In this document: positions 35,460 to 47,460 of the stretch, piece by piece
Numbering within the stretch: position 1 is the first letter of the stretch
Layout: every line of letters begins with the position of its first letter
DNA from: Owenia fusiformis
Taxonomy: Eukaryota; Annelida; Polychaeta; Sabellida; Oweniidae
Assembly: GCA_903813345.2 (NCBI GenBank)
Contig: CAIIXF020000007.1
Coordinates: 14,802,714-14,862,713, forward strand
Direction: 5' to 3'
Length of the DNA stretch: 60,000 nt
Made by a program: the position numbers and the translations under genes
Notes under the pieces: model-generated
What the model was told of the DNA's origin: nothing
Databases searched by the model: none
Seen by the model: the letters and a program-made list of their open reading frames with translations, nothing else

Positions 35460-37230
35460 CCATGGCTATACCATGGTATACCATGGTATGTCCATGGTAT
35501 ACCATGGTATATGGCCATGAAATGCAATGAAATACCATGGTAATACCATGGCGGATCATGATCGTTAAAAGGCACCATTGTATTTCATGGTTAACAGCGC
35601 GTTTTTAACATGGAGTTTTCCATTGAAAAAATACTGCCGTTTCGCAGTATTTCATGGTCAGAAACCATCAAATGCAATGATATCATGGTCAAGTTCTCGA
35701 CCATGACATCATTGCATTTGATGGTTTCTTGACCATCATATCATTACATTTGATGGTTTCTGACCATGAAATACTGCGAAACGGCAGTATTTTTTCAATG
35801 GGAAACTCCATGTTAAAAAAGCGCTCCTGACCATGAAATGCAATGGTGCCATTTAACGATCATGATATACCATGGTATACCATGGTCAATTAACATGTAA
35901 TTTTGTATCTAAAAAATACCACTGTTTCACAGTATTTCATGGTCAAATACCATCAAATGCAGTGATATCATGGTCTAGACATCAACCATGATATGCAATG
36001 GAGCCACCCAATTATCATGATCTACCATGGTATACCATGGTCACTTTACTTAAAATTTTGCATTTAAAAATACTGCTATTTTGCAGTATTTTATGGTTCC
36101 AAACCATCAAATGCAATGAAGTACAGTCAAGATGTTTAGTCGAAGGCTGGAGGTTGGACTTACAAGATATTTAGTTGATCTCCTATTTTACCGACAACAG
36201 TCAAAAAAAGTAAAGCAAATTTGTTTAACAAAAAAATTTTGTTTCTAGGGTTATTAACTTAATTATTCATAATAGAAATTAATTTATTAAATAAAGGAAC
36301 AAAAGTATATAAAGTTGTGATTTTGATGAATATCAGAATCACTAATTATAATAATTTGGTTATCTAATTAACATTTATTAATAAAGATATTTCATGTAAA
36401 AAATACTTTTTGAACATGGTCTTTAATTGTATTTCACTGCATTGCAAGAAAGACCATTGCATTTCATTGCATATCATGATCAATCATTCTATTTCATTGC
36501 ATTTCATGGTGAAACGTGGTACTCCATTGTATTTCATGATCCATTTCAACTCTGACCAATTTTAGACTTCGACACTCTTCTAGAGTTCTTTTGGCAATGA
36601 AATACCATGGTATAACCATGTTATTTGATGGTCAGGTTTGACAATAAAATGCCATGAAATACCACCAACCATGAAATGCAATGATAAAACCAGGATAAAT
36701 GAGAGTTATGATTTTGGCAATGAAATGACATGGTATGACCATGGTAATTGATTGTCACACGGTACAATGAAATGTCATCAACCATGATATACCATGGTAA
36801 TGCCATGGTAAATGATGGTCAGGTACATAACAATAAAATATCATGGTATGACCATGGCATTTGATTTTCACATCATACAATGAAATACCATCAACCATGA
36901 TATACAATGGTAAAACCATGGTAAATGATGGTCAGGAACATGGCAATGAAATACCATGGTATTTGATTGTCACATCTTACAATGAAATGCCATGAAATGC
37001 AATCAACCATGATATACCATGGTAATACCATGGTAAATGATGGACAGGAACATGGCAATGAAATACCATGATAATACCATGGTATTTGATGAAATTTGAT
37101 GAAATACCATGAAACATAGTATAACATGATATACCATGGTATACCATGGTAAAAAATTGACCAAAAAACATCATTGCCACCTTGGTCAGAGTTGATGGTA
37201 ATTTCATTGCCGATCATGATAGACCATGGT
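35460..37230. repeat. CCATGG palindrome array
   Basis: About 1.8 kb made almost wholly of units carrying TACCATGGTA, CATGGTATACCATGG and spacers such as AAATGCAATG and TTTCATGGTC. From 35460 to 36125 there are roughly 165-bp units containing ATACTGC-x-GTTTCGCAGTATTTCATGG-type cores, one of them inverted. From about 36590 to 37160 the units are roughly 115-125 bp, with GGCAATGAAATACCATGG, TTTGATTGTCACAT, ATCAACCATGATATACCATGG and AAATGATGGTCAGGAACAT segments. The central part (36130-36580) is mostly ordinary AT-rich DNA. The long minus frames here (36891-37217) are repeat artefacts. Confidence 0.85.
35552..35870. repeat. Near-perfect 150-170 bp inverted repeat inside the CCATGG array
   Basis: The left arm (35552-35697) runs from ATCATGATCGTTAAA through AAAATACTGCCGTTTCGCAG to AATGCAATGATATCATGGTC. 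The right arm (35699-35870) reads back the same sequence. It has one extra copy of the ATGGTTTC/ACCATC segment, so the arms differ in length by about 25 bp. Almost no loop separates them. Confidence 0.85.
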
Positions 37231-39245
37231 TACGTTTAAACATAGGCAGAGTCCAGTTAAACTACTGAAGACGAAGCTCTCTTTTAAGAAGTGAAGTCAA
37301 ACGAATGCAAAGGGTATAGCAAACATGATGTTAGCAACCAATTAAACATGATGTTAGCAACCAATTAACCACCAAATGCTCTTATCACCTGAAATATATC
37401 GAAGTAAAGGTCCATGAAATATTCTAGCAATTGCTGAAATCTTTAGTCTTGTCACAAGGCTACTGTTTCCAATACCATATACAAAATGAATACTGTATTC
37501 TTGCAAATAATAAATACCATTTTATTTCTGACAAAACCTTTTTTTCAAAAAAGAGGATTAAAAGTTATTTGAAGAAAATAATCAACGTTTCAGATATACA
37601 GAAAAGATAGATCTTTAGTTTTTGCTATACCTCACCCTACAATAGTAGTTTAGACAGCCTTATCAAGCTAGTGAGGCATTGCATGTATTTATTTACAATA
37701 AAATATACATCTACATGTATATTCTATACACTTAAAATGAAATATTTATTAGATATTTGTCATTTTTGGATCAATGATTGTCATCTAAAACAAATGACAG
37801 ATGATGACCTTTTGCATGTCGATGCCTTATTTTGCATTTGAAAAAGGATAAATCAATAATTCTTTGTAAAGGATGTTAAACAAGTTTAGTGTGTGCCGAA
37901 CTTCACAACTTCATTGGTAATCAATGTCTTTATAAAAGGTTATTACAACCTGGTTTAGTAACACATATCCGCTGACAGATATATTAGATACCTGTGTAAA
38001 GTTTATATACATTTGTGTTTTCATTACTGATTAACATTGATTTAATAGACCAGTAACTTATCATCACGTTTAAAAAGTCACATTTAAAATAACATGTATA
38101 CATCTTGAGAATGATAGATATCAAATATCAAGTTAATGATATTTTTTCAAAACCATAAGATGTCCCTTTGCAGAATAACCGCAGATTTACCAGTTTCTGA
38201 TAAATCTTTAGAATTTGTAATTTCTGTTGATTGATGAAACTTATAAGCAAATATAAGTTGACTTTCGTCAAAATCCTCACATGCAATATACTGTACATAC
38301 AAAATCAGCTTGTTTTGATCTAGGACTAGATATTTCATAGTTAAAGGCCTAATAGTTATACTCGTAGTAGTATTTTTAAAGGCAAAATCAAACGATTAAG
38401 AAGGGTACTTTTAACATGCCAAAACAGAAATGGTAATAAGTCATTCCAGCTATGCATCAATCAGCCATATTACAGTCAGTGAGATAGATATCTTTCATTT
38501 TCTAGACTTGGCCTGCTTCCAGGGTCATGTCCTTACAAATAGCTTGGGGTAGTACATGCAACAACTAGGTTAATTACATTAATCCAAGCTTTTATAATAG
38601 ACTAACCTTTTATTCTGCTGAATGTTTATTTTATTCAATTTTATAGTCAGGTTTTCCATCCTATAACTGCTTGAATTATTTCTGGACACTACAGGTTTGG
38701 TTTTACCAGTAGTACATCTAGAAGATATATTTATCACATATTTAGACACCATGGTTCTAATTTATTGTAAGGGCATGGAGATCGGAATCCATCAATAGAG
38801 TGTTAATAATGGCTATGGGCAATTTGTCAGGACAAAGTGAGGTGAAGGGCAGCTCCTATACAAAAGTACATTGCAAAAAAATCAATGTATAATTGAACTT
38901 TTATTAAAATGAATTATACTAGAATAGTAATATCATTTATTAAATATGTTCATTCTGAGTCTATAGGAGAGGATTCCAAAAATAAATGTGAAAAAAATAA
39001 TCAAAGGATGGGTGTTTTTAGACACGTATTGCATAAGGATGGGTGTCTTTAGACAAATATTGCATATGATATTACGGTATATAGGATTTTTTGAAAAATA
39101 ATATTTATTTTGTATTATTCAAATCTAAATATGTGTAATATGTTGGATGATAAATTTGTATTATACTTGTATCCAACTTTTGGGCAAGTACAACTTATAT
39201 AGAAAAAAAATTAAACGAAAAAGCTGAACTAATTATCTATATACT
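37231..39245. other. Intergenic DNA; nothing recognised
   Basis: A 21-bp segment containing AAACATGATGTTAGCAACC is duplicated in tandem at 37322-37368. There is no exon or transposon end. Confidence 0.4.
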
Positions 39246-39450
39246 CAGTGATCTCCCCAGCATTAAAGCAAGTGGGTGCAGCACCCACCTGAGATTTAGA
39301 AAATAGCCTTGCACCCACCTGAATATCCATTTCCACCCTCTTGAAAATGAGAAAAATCATGAAAGATTGGCATATTTTGACCAATTTTGGTCTGAATTGT
39401 GAAAATGAGAATTTTGCAGCCACTTGAGAAAAATCCAGTGGAGATCACTG
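39246..39450. mobile_element. MITE with CAGTGATCTCC ends
   Basis: CAGTGATCTCC is mirrored by GGAGATCACTG, with ATACT directly repeated on both sides (5-bp target duplication). About 205 bp. The interior has an internal repeat of GCACCCACCTGA. No protein is encoded. Confidence 0.7.
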
Positions 39451-39717
39451 ATACTGTATATTAACTAACTAAAGGGTGCTTGATCATTGCAAGATTTTGC
39501 TGGATTGTAATAAATGGACGTATACAGGGTGTCTCAAAAAAATGTACCCAAAAGTATATCAAGAGCACAGATAAACCAATCAATATTTTCAGACATTTTT
39601 TGCATGGTCATGTAGCCAAAACATGAAAGTTTTCTCCCCAATACACCATTTTTATTTCAGTCATGTCTTTTTGATGCTTTAACCCTTTACCCTTTACACC
39701 ACATAATCGATGTAACC

Positions 39718-39918
39718 TCATTTTTCGATGACAGCCTGTATCCTTACTGCTACATTGTTCATCAGATTTGATAATAATTCCGGTGGAATGTTTTGGATTT
39801 CTCTTTGGATGTTGTCCTTAAGTTGTTCTAGGTCTTTTTTCTTGGAATGAGCATTAAAACACTCCTTCAAATAGCCACAGAGAAAGATGTTTGAGGACGA
39901 CAATGGCAGAACAAACAC
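39718..39918 (-). pseudogene. Transposase C-terminal fragment (IS630/Tc1/mariner type), left arm
   Basis: The 66-residue minus frame contains FLCGYLKECF, DLEQLKDNIQREIQNIPPEL and a terminal VIEK. This resembles the extreme C-terminus of Tc-like/IS630-type transposases (W/xGYLK, then L..I...I..IPPE...). The catalytic DDE region is missing. Inferred from family resemblance. Confidence 0.6.
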
Positions 39919-40129
39919 AGATAATCAGGTCAATTATCGGCAAATGATTCAGGAGTTACCTTCCAGAGTTAGGCAGGCTAGCCTAGAGACCAAATGATAT
40001 CCAAATGAAAACACAGTGGTCTCAAATTGATACACACAACAAAAGCTACATTAGAATCGCAACCAATGCAGTTTCTTGAACCTCTGACCTCTCTGTATAT
40101 CTCTCTCCCTTATTCACCATATTTGACGG

Positions 40130-40312
40130 CCCATACTTTTTTCTTTGAGGCTATTTGAAGGACCAATTTTATGCTAAACCCAAGCTAAGAGACCTAGAAC
40201 AACTTAAGACCAGCATCCGAACAGAAATCAAAACATTCCACCAGAAATATCAAATGTGATGAATAATGTAGTAGTAATGATACAGACTGTCATCGAAATA
40301 TGAGGTTACATT
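40130..40312 (+). pseudogene. Transposase C-terminal fragment, right arm, broken by stops
   Basis: The plus strand reads GYLKDQFYAKPK and RDLEQLKTSIRTEIKTF in one frame, matching the left-arm fragment in opposite orientation. Stop codons and a frameshift interrupt it. The residues before it correspond to the transposase region before GYLK. Confidence 0.55.
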
Positions 40313-40497
40313 GAATATGTGGTGTCAACGGTAACAGGTTTAGTATCAAAAAGGCAAAACTGAATTAAAAACTGTGTATAGGGGAAAAAACTTTCATCTT
40401 TTATCTACAAGACCATGCAAAAAATGTCTGAAAATATTGATTGGTTTGTCTATGGTGTTGATATACTTTTGGGTACATTTTTTTGAGACACCCTATA

Positions 40498-40810
40498 TAC
40501 TGTAGGATGTATTTTATTGAACTGTATATACTGTAGGATGTATTATACCGTATATACTGTAGGATTAGTATACCGTATATACTGTAGGATGTATTATACC
40601 GTATATACTGTAGGATTAGTATACCGTATATACTGTAGGATGTATTATACCGTATATACTGTAGGATTAGTATACCGTATATACTGTAGGATTAGTATAC
40701 CGTATATACTGTAGGATGTATTATACCGTATATACTGTAGGATTAGTATACCGTATATACTGTAGGATATATTATATCATATATACTGTAGGATGTATTA
40801 TACTGTATAC
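40498..40810. repeat. 25-26 bp tandem repeat (GTATATACTGTAGGAT)
   Basis: About eleven units of GTATATACTGTAGGAT followed by either GTATTATACC or TAGTATACC. The array begins directly at the right end of the fold-back element. Related TACTGTAGGATG bits persist to about 41470. The open frame through it is a repeat artefact. Confidence 0.85.
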
Positions 40811-40816
40811 TAATAG

Positions 40817-41010
40817 TGACTGCCATTGAGGGAAATAATGTACAAATAGTGACTGCCATTGAGGGAAATAGTGCAAAATATTTTCCTCAATGGAATATCC
40901 TGTCCACTGACATGTTCCCGAGGCTGCAGGCCGAGGGAACAAGTCAGTGGACAGGATATTCCCGAGAGGAAAATTTTTACACTATTTCCCGAAAATGTGG
41001 CAGTCACTAT
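40817..41010. repeat. Palindrome with CCGAGGCTGCAGGCCGAGG centre
   Basis: AGTGACTGCCATTGAGGGAA is duplicated at the left. The arms TTTTCCTCAATGGAATATCC / TGTCCACTGAC and GTCAGTGGACAGGATATTCC / CGAGAGGAAAA enclose TTCCCGAGGCTGCAGGCCGA. The right edge GTGGCAGTCACTATTTG closes the left AGTGACTGCCA. Confidence 0.8.
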
Positions 41011-41332
41011 TTGTTTTATTATATACCTGATAAGTACTCTGTAAACAAAAACAAAATGAGAAGTCTTTTCATTTCAATATCAAATGTTCACAGGTTCTTA
41101 TTGGTATTTAAAGGCATTTTACCTTTCAACTCCTATAATCTCAGATTTGGGGGAAGATAAAATGTACTATTGACTGGTCACATGACCTAACTGGTGATTA
41201 GTACAATTCATCTCCCCTGAAAGCAGGGATTTAGGACTTTCCAGGGAATTAGTTCATCTATTCAATGTCATGTGACCATGAATAAGCCAATGAGCATCTA
41301 GAATACATTTGAGGTATATAATAAATTGCAAA

Positions 41333-41424
41333 ATATTCTTCCCAAAGGAATACCCTGTCAGTGGATAGGATATTCCCGAAGGGAAAATTTTTACACTATT
41401 TTTGAAAATGTGGCAGTCACAATT
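41333..41424. repeat. Partial second copy of the 40.8-kb palindrome
   Basis: CAGTGGATAGGATATTCCCG through AAAATTTTTACACTATTT to GTGGCAGTCAC repeats the right half of 40817-41010. The left half is shortened to TATTCTTCCCAAAGGAATAC. TACTGTAGGATG follows at both copies. Confidence 0.75.
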
Positions 41425-44400
41425 TACTGTAGGATGTCACTAAATATCACTATTTGCTGTAGGATGTGAATGGTAGTATGTATTGTACTGCATGTACAAG
41501 TAATGTGGTTGGCTTATCACTATGTTGTTTGTGTTTTCCATTTGATAACATATTTATGCTTCAAGTTCAAGTTCAGAAAACATAATATAAATCTGACTTT
41601 CACATAACTATAAACCAGATGCTACATTCAACCATCTCAATCCATGCTTATGATATAAACTCAATGAAATGAAATTACTGAATGTCTCAGTTTCAACAAA
41701 TATTTTTATGGGTATATCTCATTAGATAAAATATCCGTCCTTTTTGTCCTTTCTGTCATTGCTCTTAGAGATAATCATTCTTAATGTAAGTTCTGTCTTC
41801 CATTGAGGGAGACCATTCAATGACATCACATAAGGATGATTATTAGTATGTATCCATATGAAGAAGATCAAGAAATCATATTTTTACTTAAAGTAAACAT
41901 CATATTGTTTTTTTATTAGTTCACTTACTAATTCTTTTAGAGGGCATTGACGCTATAGCCATAAACAAGCTTTGCTAGCATGGTTGTTTTCCAACAGTCT
42001 ACATCATAGCTGTCTAATATCTAGTCATTATGTCTGTTAAAGTACAGTTTGTCAGGTTCTCACCCACATATTTATGCCTTAAATAGTTTGTTCCTATTTT
42101 TGTGATTTAATTGGGCCATGTTGGTTGGCATTCATTTTACATCTCAAACAGGGAAACATATTTTACAGAGAAAAGTATCATATTAATAATGAGGAGTACA
42201 TTCAGAGGAATAAATAAGGGATGAGGAGTGATAGAGTGTAAGCATGAGAGCGAGGGGGTGAGGCCATACATATGTACAGTAAGGAGATGGAAAAAACTTG
42301 TTAAGTTTCAGAGCTAGAGGGATGCATCATGCTGAGATGCTTCTATATCAAAAATAAGTGGCAAATATTTAATAAAGATGAACTGGTTCGTGAATCAAAA
42401 TGACATTTTTGTAGAACATCTTAAATTCAGTAAGTAGACAAAATAATATATTAAAGAGTATAGAAAAAAGGTTGTACACTGTATGTTTTGGCTTTTAGTT
42501 TTTTAAATTCTTATGTTGGAGTCATGTTTGATCCAATTTTCAGTCGGGTGCTCAGCTGATTGAGTATTTTTTAGACATAACAATCATCTTAATATATTTG
42601 AAAATGATCAATATTCTCTTCTCTATATTGTTACCTTATACATGAAATACTGTTGAAAGTACACTCACTATAAATGCCAATGACCTTTCTATAGCAATTG
42701 TATAGATTGTACAATATTTATAGATTAGAAAGAATGTAGCAAGTATGTTTATTCACAGAATGATTTTTTTCAAATTTTCTTTTTAAGGATTTATTTATGC
42801 TATATGATGTAATGTTTAGTCATATAGATGACCAAGACCTTATTACTCTCTTTTTCTTGTACTTATATTATGAATTTTAACATATTCATTATTGGATATC
42901 TCACCAATGAAAGGTGTTACTTTTAAAAGTCAGTTCAACCAGAATTCTTTCATTTATCGATATAGTGCCAATTTTGAAAGGGTATTGAACTAAAAAGCCT
43001 TGAAAATGAATATTTATTCATCCTTCAATACACTTACGATGTATACCTTTTTCAATTGAGTTGTTTTTTGCTGGGAGTTGCCGGTCATTTAACATAATAC
43101 ATATGTTACTAGTTATTCTTTTGGGAATTTTTTCTATTGTGGAATATGATTCATTATTTATGTTTGCTGACAGTACATAACATCATGGTTGGTACATATT
43201 TTCTACATGTATTGAAGTAAGTTGGTTACCAAAATTCAATATATTTAGCACAATACATTCATGTTCAGTGTTCACCAGGGATAAAAATTCAATTTCAAAG
43301 ATTTTGCATTTCATTAAATATTATATTAATTGAGTGATGTTAAGTCAATATTTTTAATCTCAACCTACAATATTTTATAGGCCAATAGACAAATAAGATT
43401 AGAATTTGCAAAAATCTTCATCTGGTTAGAATGAATTTCAAAACTGAAAAAGTACTTGTACCCCTTCCAATTTTAAAAGGCAATTAATTCAATTACAAAA
43501 TGAATAATTTTTTCATATATTTATGTAAAAATAAAAATATTTCAGGGTTATTAAGTACTTGAATACTCTTGTATTTGATTGATAGTTAAACTTTATACCA
43601 TGCATAGTTATTCAATACTACATGCATTGTTGATGCATTGTTGATGCACTGGGATGGATTGACTTATAGCTGTGTAATTCTGTGTTATAAATTTAATGTA
43701 GATTCAGAGATGTGATAAAATGAAATAGGTTTTTCTGAGGGAGTTTATTTGTTCTTATTCAGTTCTCTGTCAGTAAGGCAAGTCTTATAATCATTCTTCT
43801 AACAATCATTCACCGTATTGTTTCTTCTTTCTCACACAAAACCCCTACATCTCTCTCTTATGATTGCATATTGACATATTATGTGTAGGTGTTTTACCTC
43901 TGCTAGAAAAACATCTTTAGCAATTGCTGTTTGGATTATAAAATAAATGTGGTATTGTTATTATTATTAAGATATTGTTAGAGGCTCAAAACCTTAGCTT
44001 TCAGTATTTAATCAACTGGCATTGCCACCACTTGTACATCAACAGGGTGATTGATTTTTGGCCTTGATGAGACAAAAATGGAGTAATTAGCCTCTTATGG
44101 CCTCATGGAACCAACATTGATGTGATGTCTATGTGTACAGCTATACGTTAAAACATAAGTGAATTCATTTTGTGTTTCAAAGAAACAAAGAAAACTGAAT
44201 GCATATAGATTATGATATTAAATCGTTTATTCCTCGTTTATAATTGTATTGACTGGATAGGTATATGCAAAGTGTCAGTATGATTCCCGATAAATAATTA
44301 TGTATAAAAGATACAAGGATTTACTCACTTATAAACGATGTTTTATAATCAATGGCTACTTATAGACATATAGAGCTTTGTAACAAATGGTGCGTAGTAC

Positions 44401-44978
44401 ACAAACGTAAGTTATAAACATAAAGGATTTATAAACATGCTATAAGCAAAGTGAATTACAAAATCTCTAATATAATAATAACATTAACCAGCACTTTTAC
44501 ATAAAATATAAGGTTCAGCATAACATGTTATTCAGCATATGTCTCAGCAGCTATAAGTCATACCCGGGAAGTCATACCCTTCCCAACAGCTTCATCTAAA
44601 CCCTATTCAATTAAGGTATTTCAAAATAAAGCTCTCCATTCAAAATTGCATTCTTTGAATTTAGCGCTTTCAAGAGTACCTGGCATTTATCATACTTGCA
44701 AACCAGTTTGAAAACTTGGTTATCTAAAATTGGCATTAATAGTACAATAGTCCCTGATTGCGAAGGTTATAAATTTAGTATACATACAGTATTGTCCCTT
44801 TGGCTTTCAAATGAGGCCAGACTCCTCAATTATTCATCATTTTTTTGTGATTGAGGTAAGTGACTTTCAAATGAGTACAGACCTAGATTAATTTACTCTT
44901 CTGTTGCGATGCTCCCTAGAACAATATGCATAATATTTTAAACACTCAAATTGATCACAGTGATATTATTGGTTGCTG
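41425..44978. other. Intergenic DNA; nothing recognised
   Basis: About 3.5 kb of AT-rich sequence with no open frame of note, no clear repeat ends and no exon. Confidence 0.45.
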
Positions 44979-45273
44979 CAAGGAGGATTGGCTCCCAGAG
45001 TGCAACATCGATATTCCCATATATGGTGATGTCATGCTACAAGATTTGAATTCCAACAGCCGCCATTTTGTTCACTTCAACATTTTGAATCGTGAATTTT
45101 GATATTATTTCCTAATGTAAAAATCCAAAACACACAAGAAATGATCGAGATTTTGGTTTGAATCATTTGAACTGTTTTGAATTTATAATCAGGTTATAAT
45201 TTAAGAAAACAACATTTCGGCGTTTTCATTGTTGGAAAATATTGACTTCGATTCTGGGAGCCAATCCTCCTTG
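44979..45273. mobile_element. hAT-like MITE (CAAGGAGGATTGGCTCCCAG), intact copy
   Basis: The ends CAAGGAGGATTGGCTCCCAG and CTGGGAGCCAATCCTCCTTG are perfect inverted repeats. GGTTGCTG is repeated exactly on both sides (44971-44978 and 45274-45281), an 8-bp target duplication as expected for hAT. The interior has AACAGCCGCCATTTTG and no frame. Confidence 0.9.
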
Positions 45274-45281
45274 GGTTGCTG

Positions 45282-47460
45282 CAACCACAGTGAGTTTAGC
45301 AATGCCATGTTCTTTGTATGAGTCGTACCCAATATATACAAACCATTTCCAGCATAGAATGAGATTCTGTCAGCTATCTAAAAAGCCTCAAATAATTGTG
45401 CTTATTGTGTTTTATCCAATCAAATATATTTTCTAAAACAATAGTTCTTTATGAATATAACTATTTACTGTAGTTTTTTTCTCAGCAAAAAAGTTCAATA
45501 TACAGTGGTTTCAGTATAGTTAGTAATGATACTATAGTTATAGTTACTATAGTAACTAATGATAACTTTGATATTACTTTCTTTATATTTATATGTACAT
45601 GTATTATGTTGCATAAGATGATTCCAGGCCCATAAGACACTTTTCTCCAAGTTTTTGTCCCCCAGTAAACATTTACCATATAAAGGTGCTATTTGGTGAA
45701 GTGTAGGTGCTTTAAAAGGGTCTTAAATGCATGAGTCAATAAAAAAAATAACAATTTTTTCAATTTATTTTTTGGGGGGGTCAAAGGAGGGGGTGCCGGA
45801 GGAGGAGGTGGGGTGAGGATGCCAGAGGTAGAGCAAGTGTTGGTCCCCACGAAACATTGACTATATCTAGGAGTTATTTGATAATACATAAATAAATTCA
45901 AAACTTTTCAATTGTTTTGTGGGGGTGGACCACTTGTGTATGAGTCAATGAAAACAAATTAGAAAAAATTATAATACGTGGGGGGTGTCAAAGGGGATGC
46001 AGTCGTACCCATCCCACCCCCTATCTGACAGCCCTGGATTCATTGTTATCCAATCATTTAATCCACAGATGGCAGGTGGAAATTTTGTAAGTGAATAGTA
46101 CTTATATCATCACAGTTCATTTGTGAATCAAATCAAGGATTAGATTGAGTTTTCTAAATAAATTTTAGTAAACATTATTCCAAAAAAATGGTAGTAGTCT
46201 CAATCAATACACAGTATATGAACATTGACCCGTCAAATGTTCAAGAAAAATGTGGGTATGCTTGACCTGTAATCGCACTGTTGTCCTAAATGGAAACATG
46301 GTGTTCAATCGAGATCCAAGGAAGGAAACCCTCTTCCCTTCTGCTATCTTTGATGCGAAGGTGACGGCTATTACTTTCGCTGATAGTGGAATGTATCTAA
46401 ATATATCTGTTCTGATATATGGTTACTAAAGACACTTGTCATTTTCATGTGGGAGTTGCATTACATCATCATAGGTGACTAATTTGAATAATATCTCCCA
46501 CAGAACTAAAAACCTAATTATAATAATATCTTATTAAATCTTGAAAATGAATATATTATTAACGTAAAGAACTACTTAGTTATTATCAATATGACTCATA
46601 TTAGATTTTTTGTATAATTTTGATATAATTATAATAGCATATTGTCTTACTGATAGAGTGCATCCTTATACATTTACAGGGTAGACCGAAAAGTGGGACA
46701 CTTGATACATTTGAAAAGTGGATATGAACCAAATATCATAAAAAAATGGAAAGTATAAAATTTATCTTAATTGCAGAATTAGTGCCCATCCATACTAAGC
46801 GTCTACCCTGCTTCTCTAAATCAAGAAATATAGAGCAGTGACCAAGTATTTACGAAAACATCAGAAAAAGATACAATATATCAGTGTGTCAGATAAGGAT
46901 TTTTTCCTGGTAGCCATTTTGGCCACTGGATTTTAGATACCACTGGCCAAACAGATTTTTCACTAGCCAGTACAAAATTACGCTAACATTGCAAATTTTT
47001 ACGAAAATCATTTATTTTATCTAAAAAGTAAAGAATCGGCAATTTGTCAAACTTTTGCATCCAACTATATCAAAGTATCATTTAATTCCCTAATAATAAC
47101 ACTATGATATGATAATGATTAAAAATGTATCATGGGCTGGGGGAGGGGGGGTGGTAGCATTCCCCCTCCAGAAAATTATTGATATTTAGAACCTCTTTTG
47201 TGCAATCTGAGCATGATATTCCTCATAAAAGTCAAATTTTAGGCCTATATATATCGTATATCTACACAGAAAAAATAATGAAGAACAAAAAATACACATT
47301 GCTTAGTAACAGTAATTGCCGTTTTTAGCGCCGACCTGCTAATAACCATTCGCCCCGCTTCACAAAGTTCAAGAAATATCAAGGAATAACCAAGTAATAT
47401 TATCGAATACACAGAAAAAATATTTTCCGAAAGAAGTCAGTGGGCGATAATAGAGTACTT
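45282..47460. other. Intergenic DNA with a G-rich partial duplication
   Basis: About 45733-45800 and 45940-46000 are related: each has GAGTCAAT, an A-rich stretch, then GGGGGG and TCAAAG. No supported exon. Confidence 0.35.

Larger units (their letters stand above)
39535..40495. mobile_element. 961-bp fold-back Tc1/mariner-like element
   Basis: TA-flanked. The ends CAGGGTGTCTCAAAAAAATG and CATTTTTTTGAGACACCCTA are inverted, and the similarity continues inward for several hundred bases. Each arm carries a decayed copy of the same transposase C-terminus, pointing outward (39718-39918 minus, about 40130-40310 plus). The element is therefore an inverted duplication of one transposon end rather than a simple deletion derivative. 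Confidence 0.75.

Noticed and set aside
36891-37217. 108-codon minus-strand frame with repeated YHGIPWYIM-type words
   Set aside because: It is the translation of the CCATGG palindrome array; the periodicity is in the DNA and similar frames occur in other phases.
40517-40714. 65-codon frame with repeated IYCRMYYTVYTVGLVYR
   Set aside because: It is a read-through of the 25-26 bp tandem repeat.
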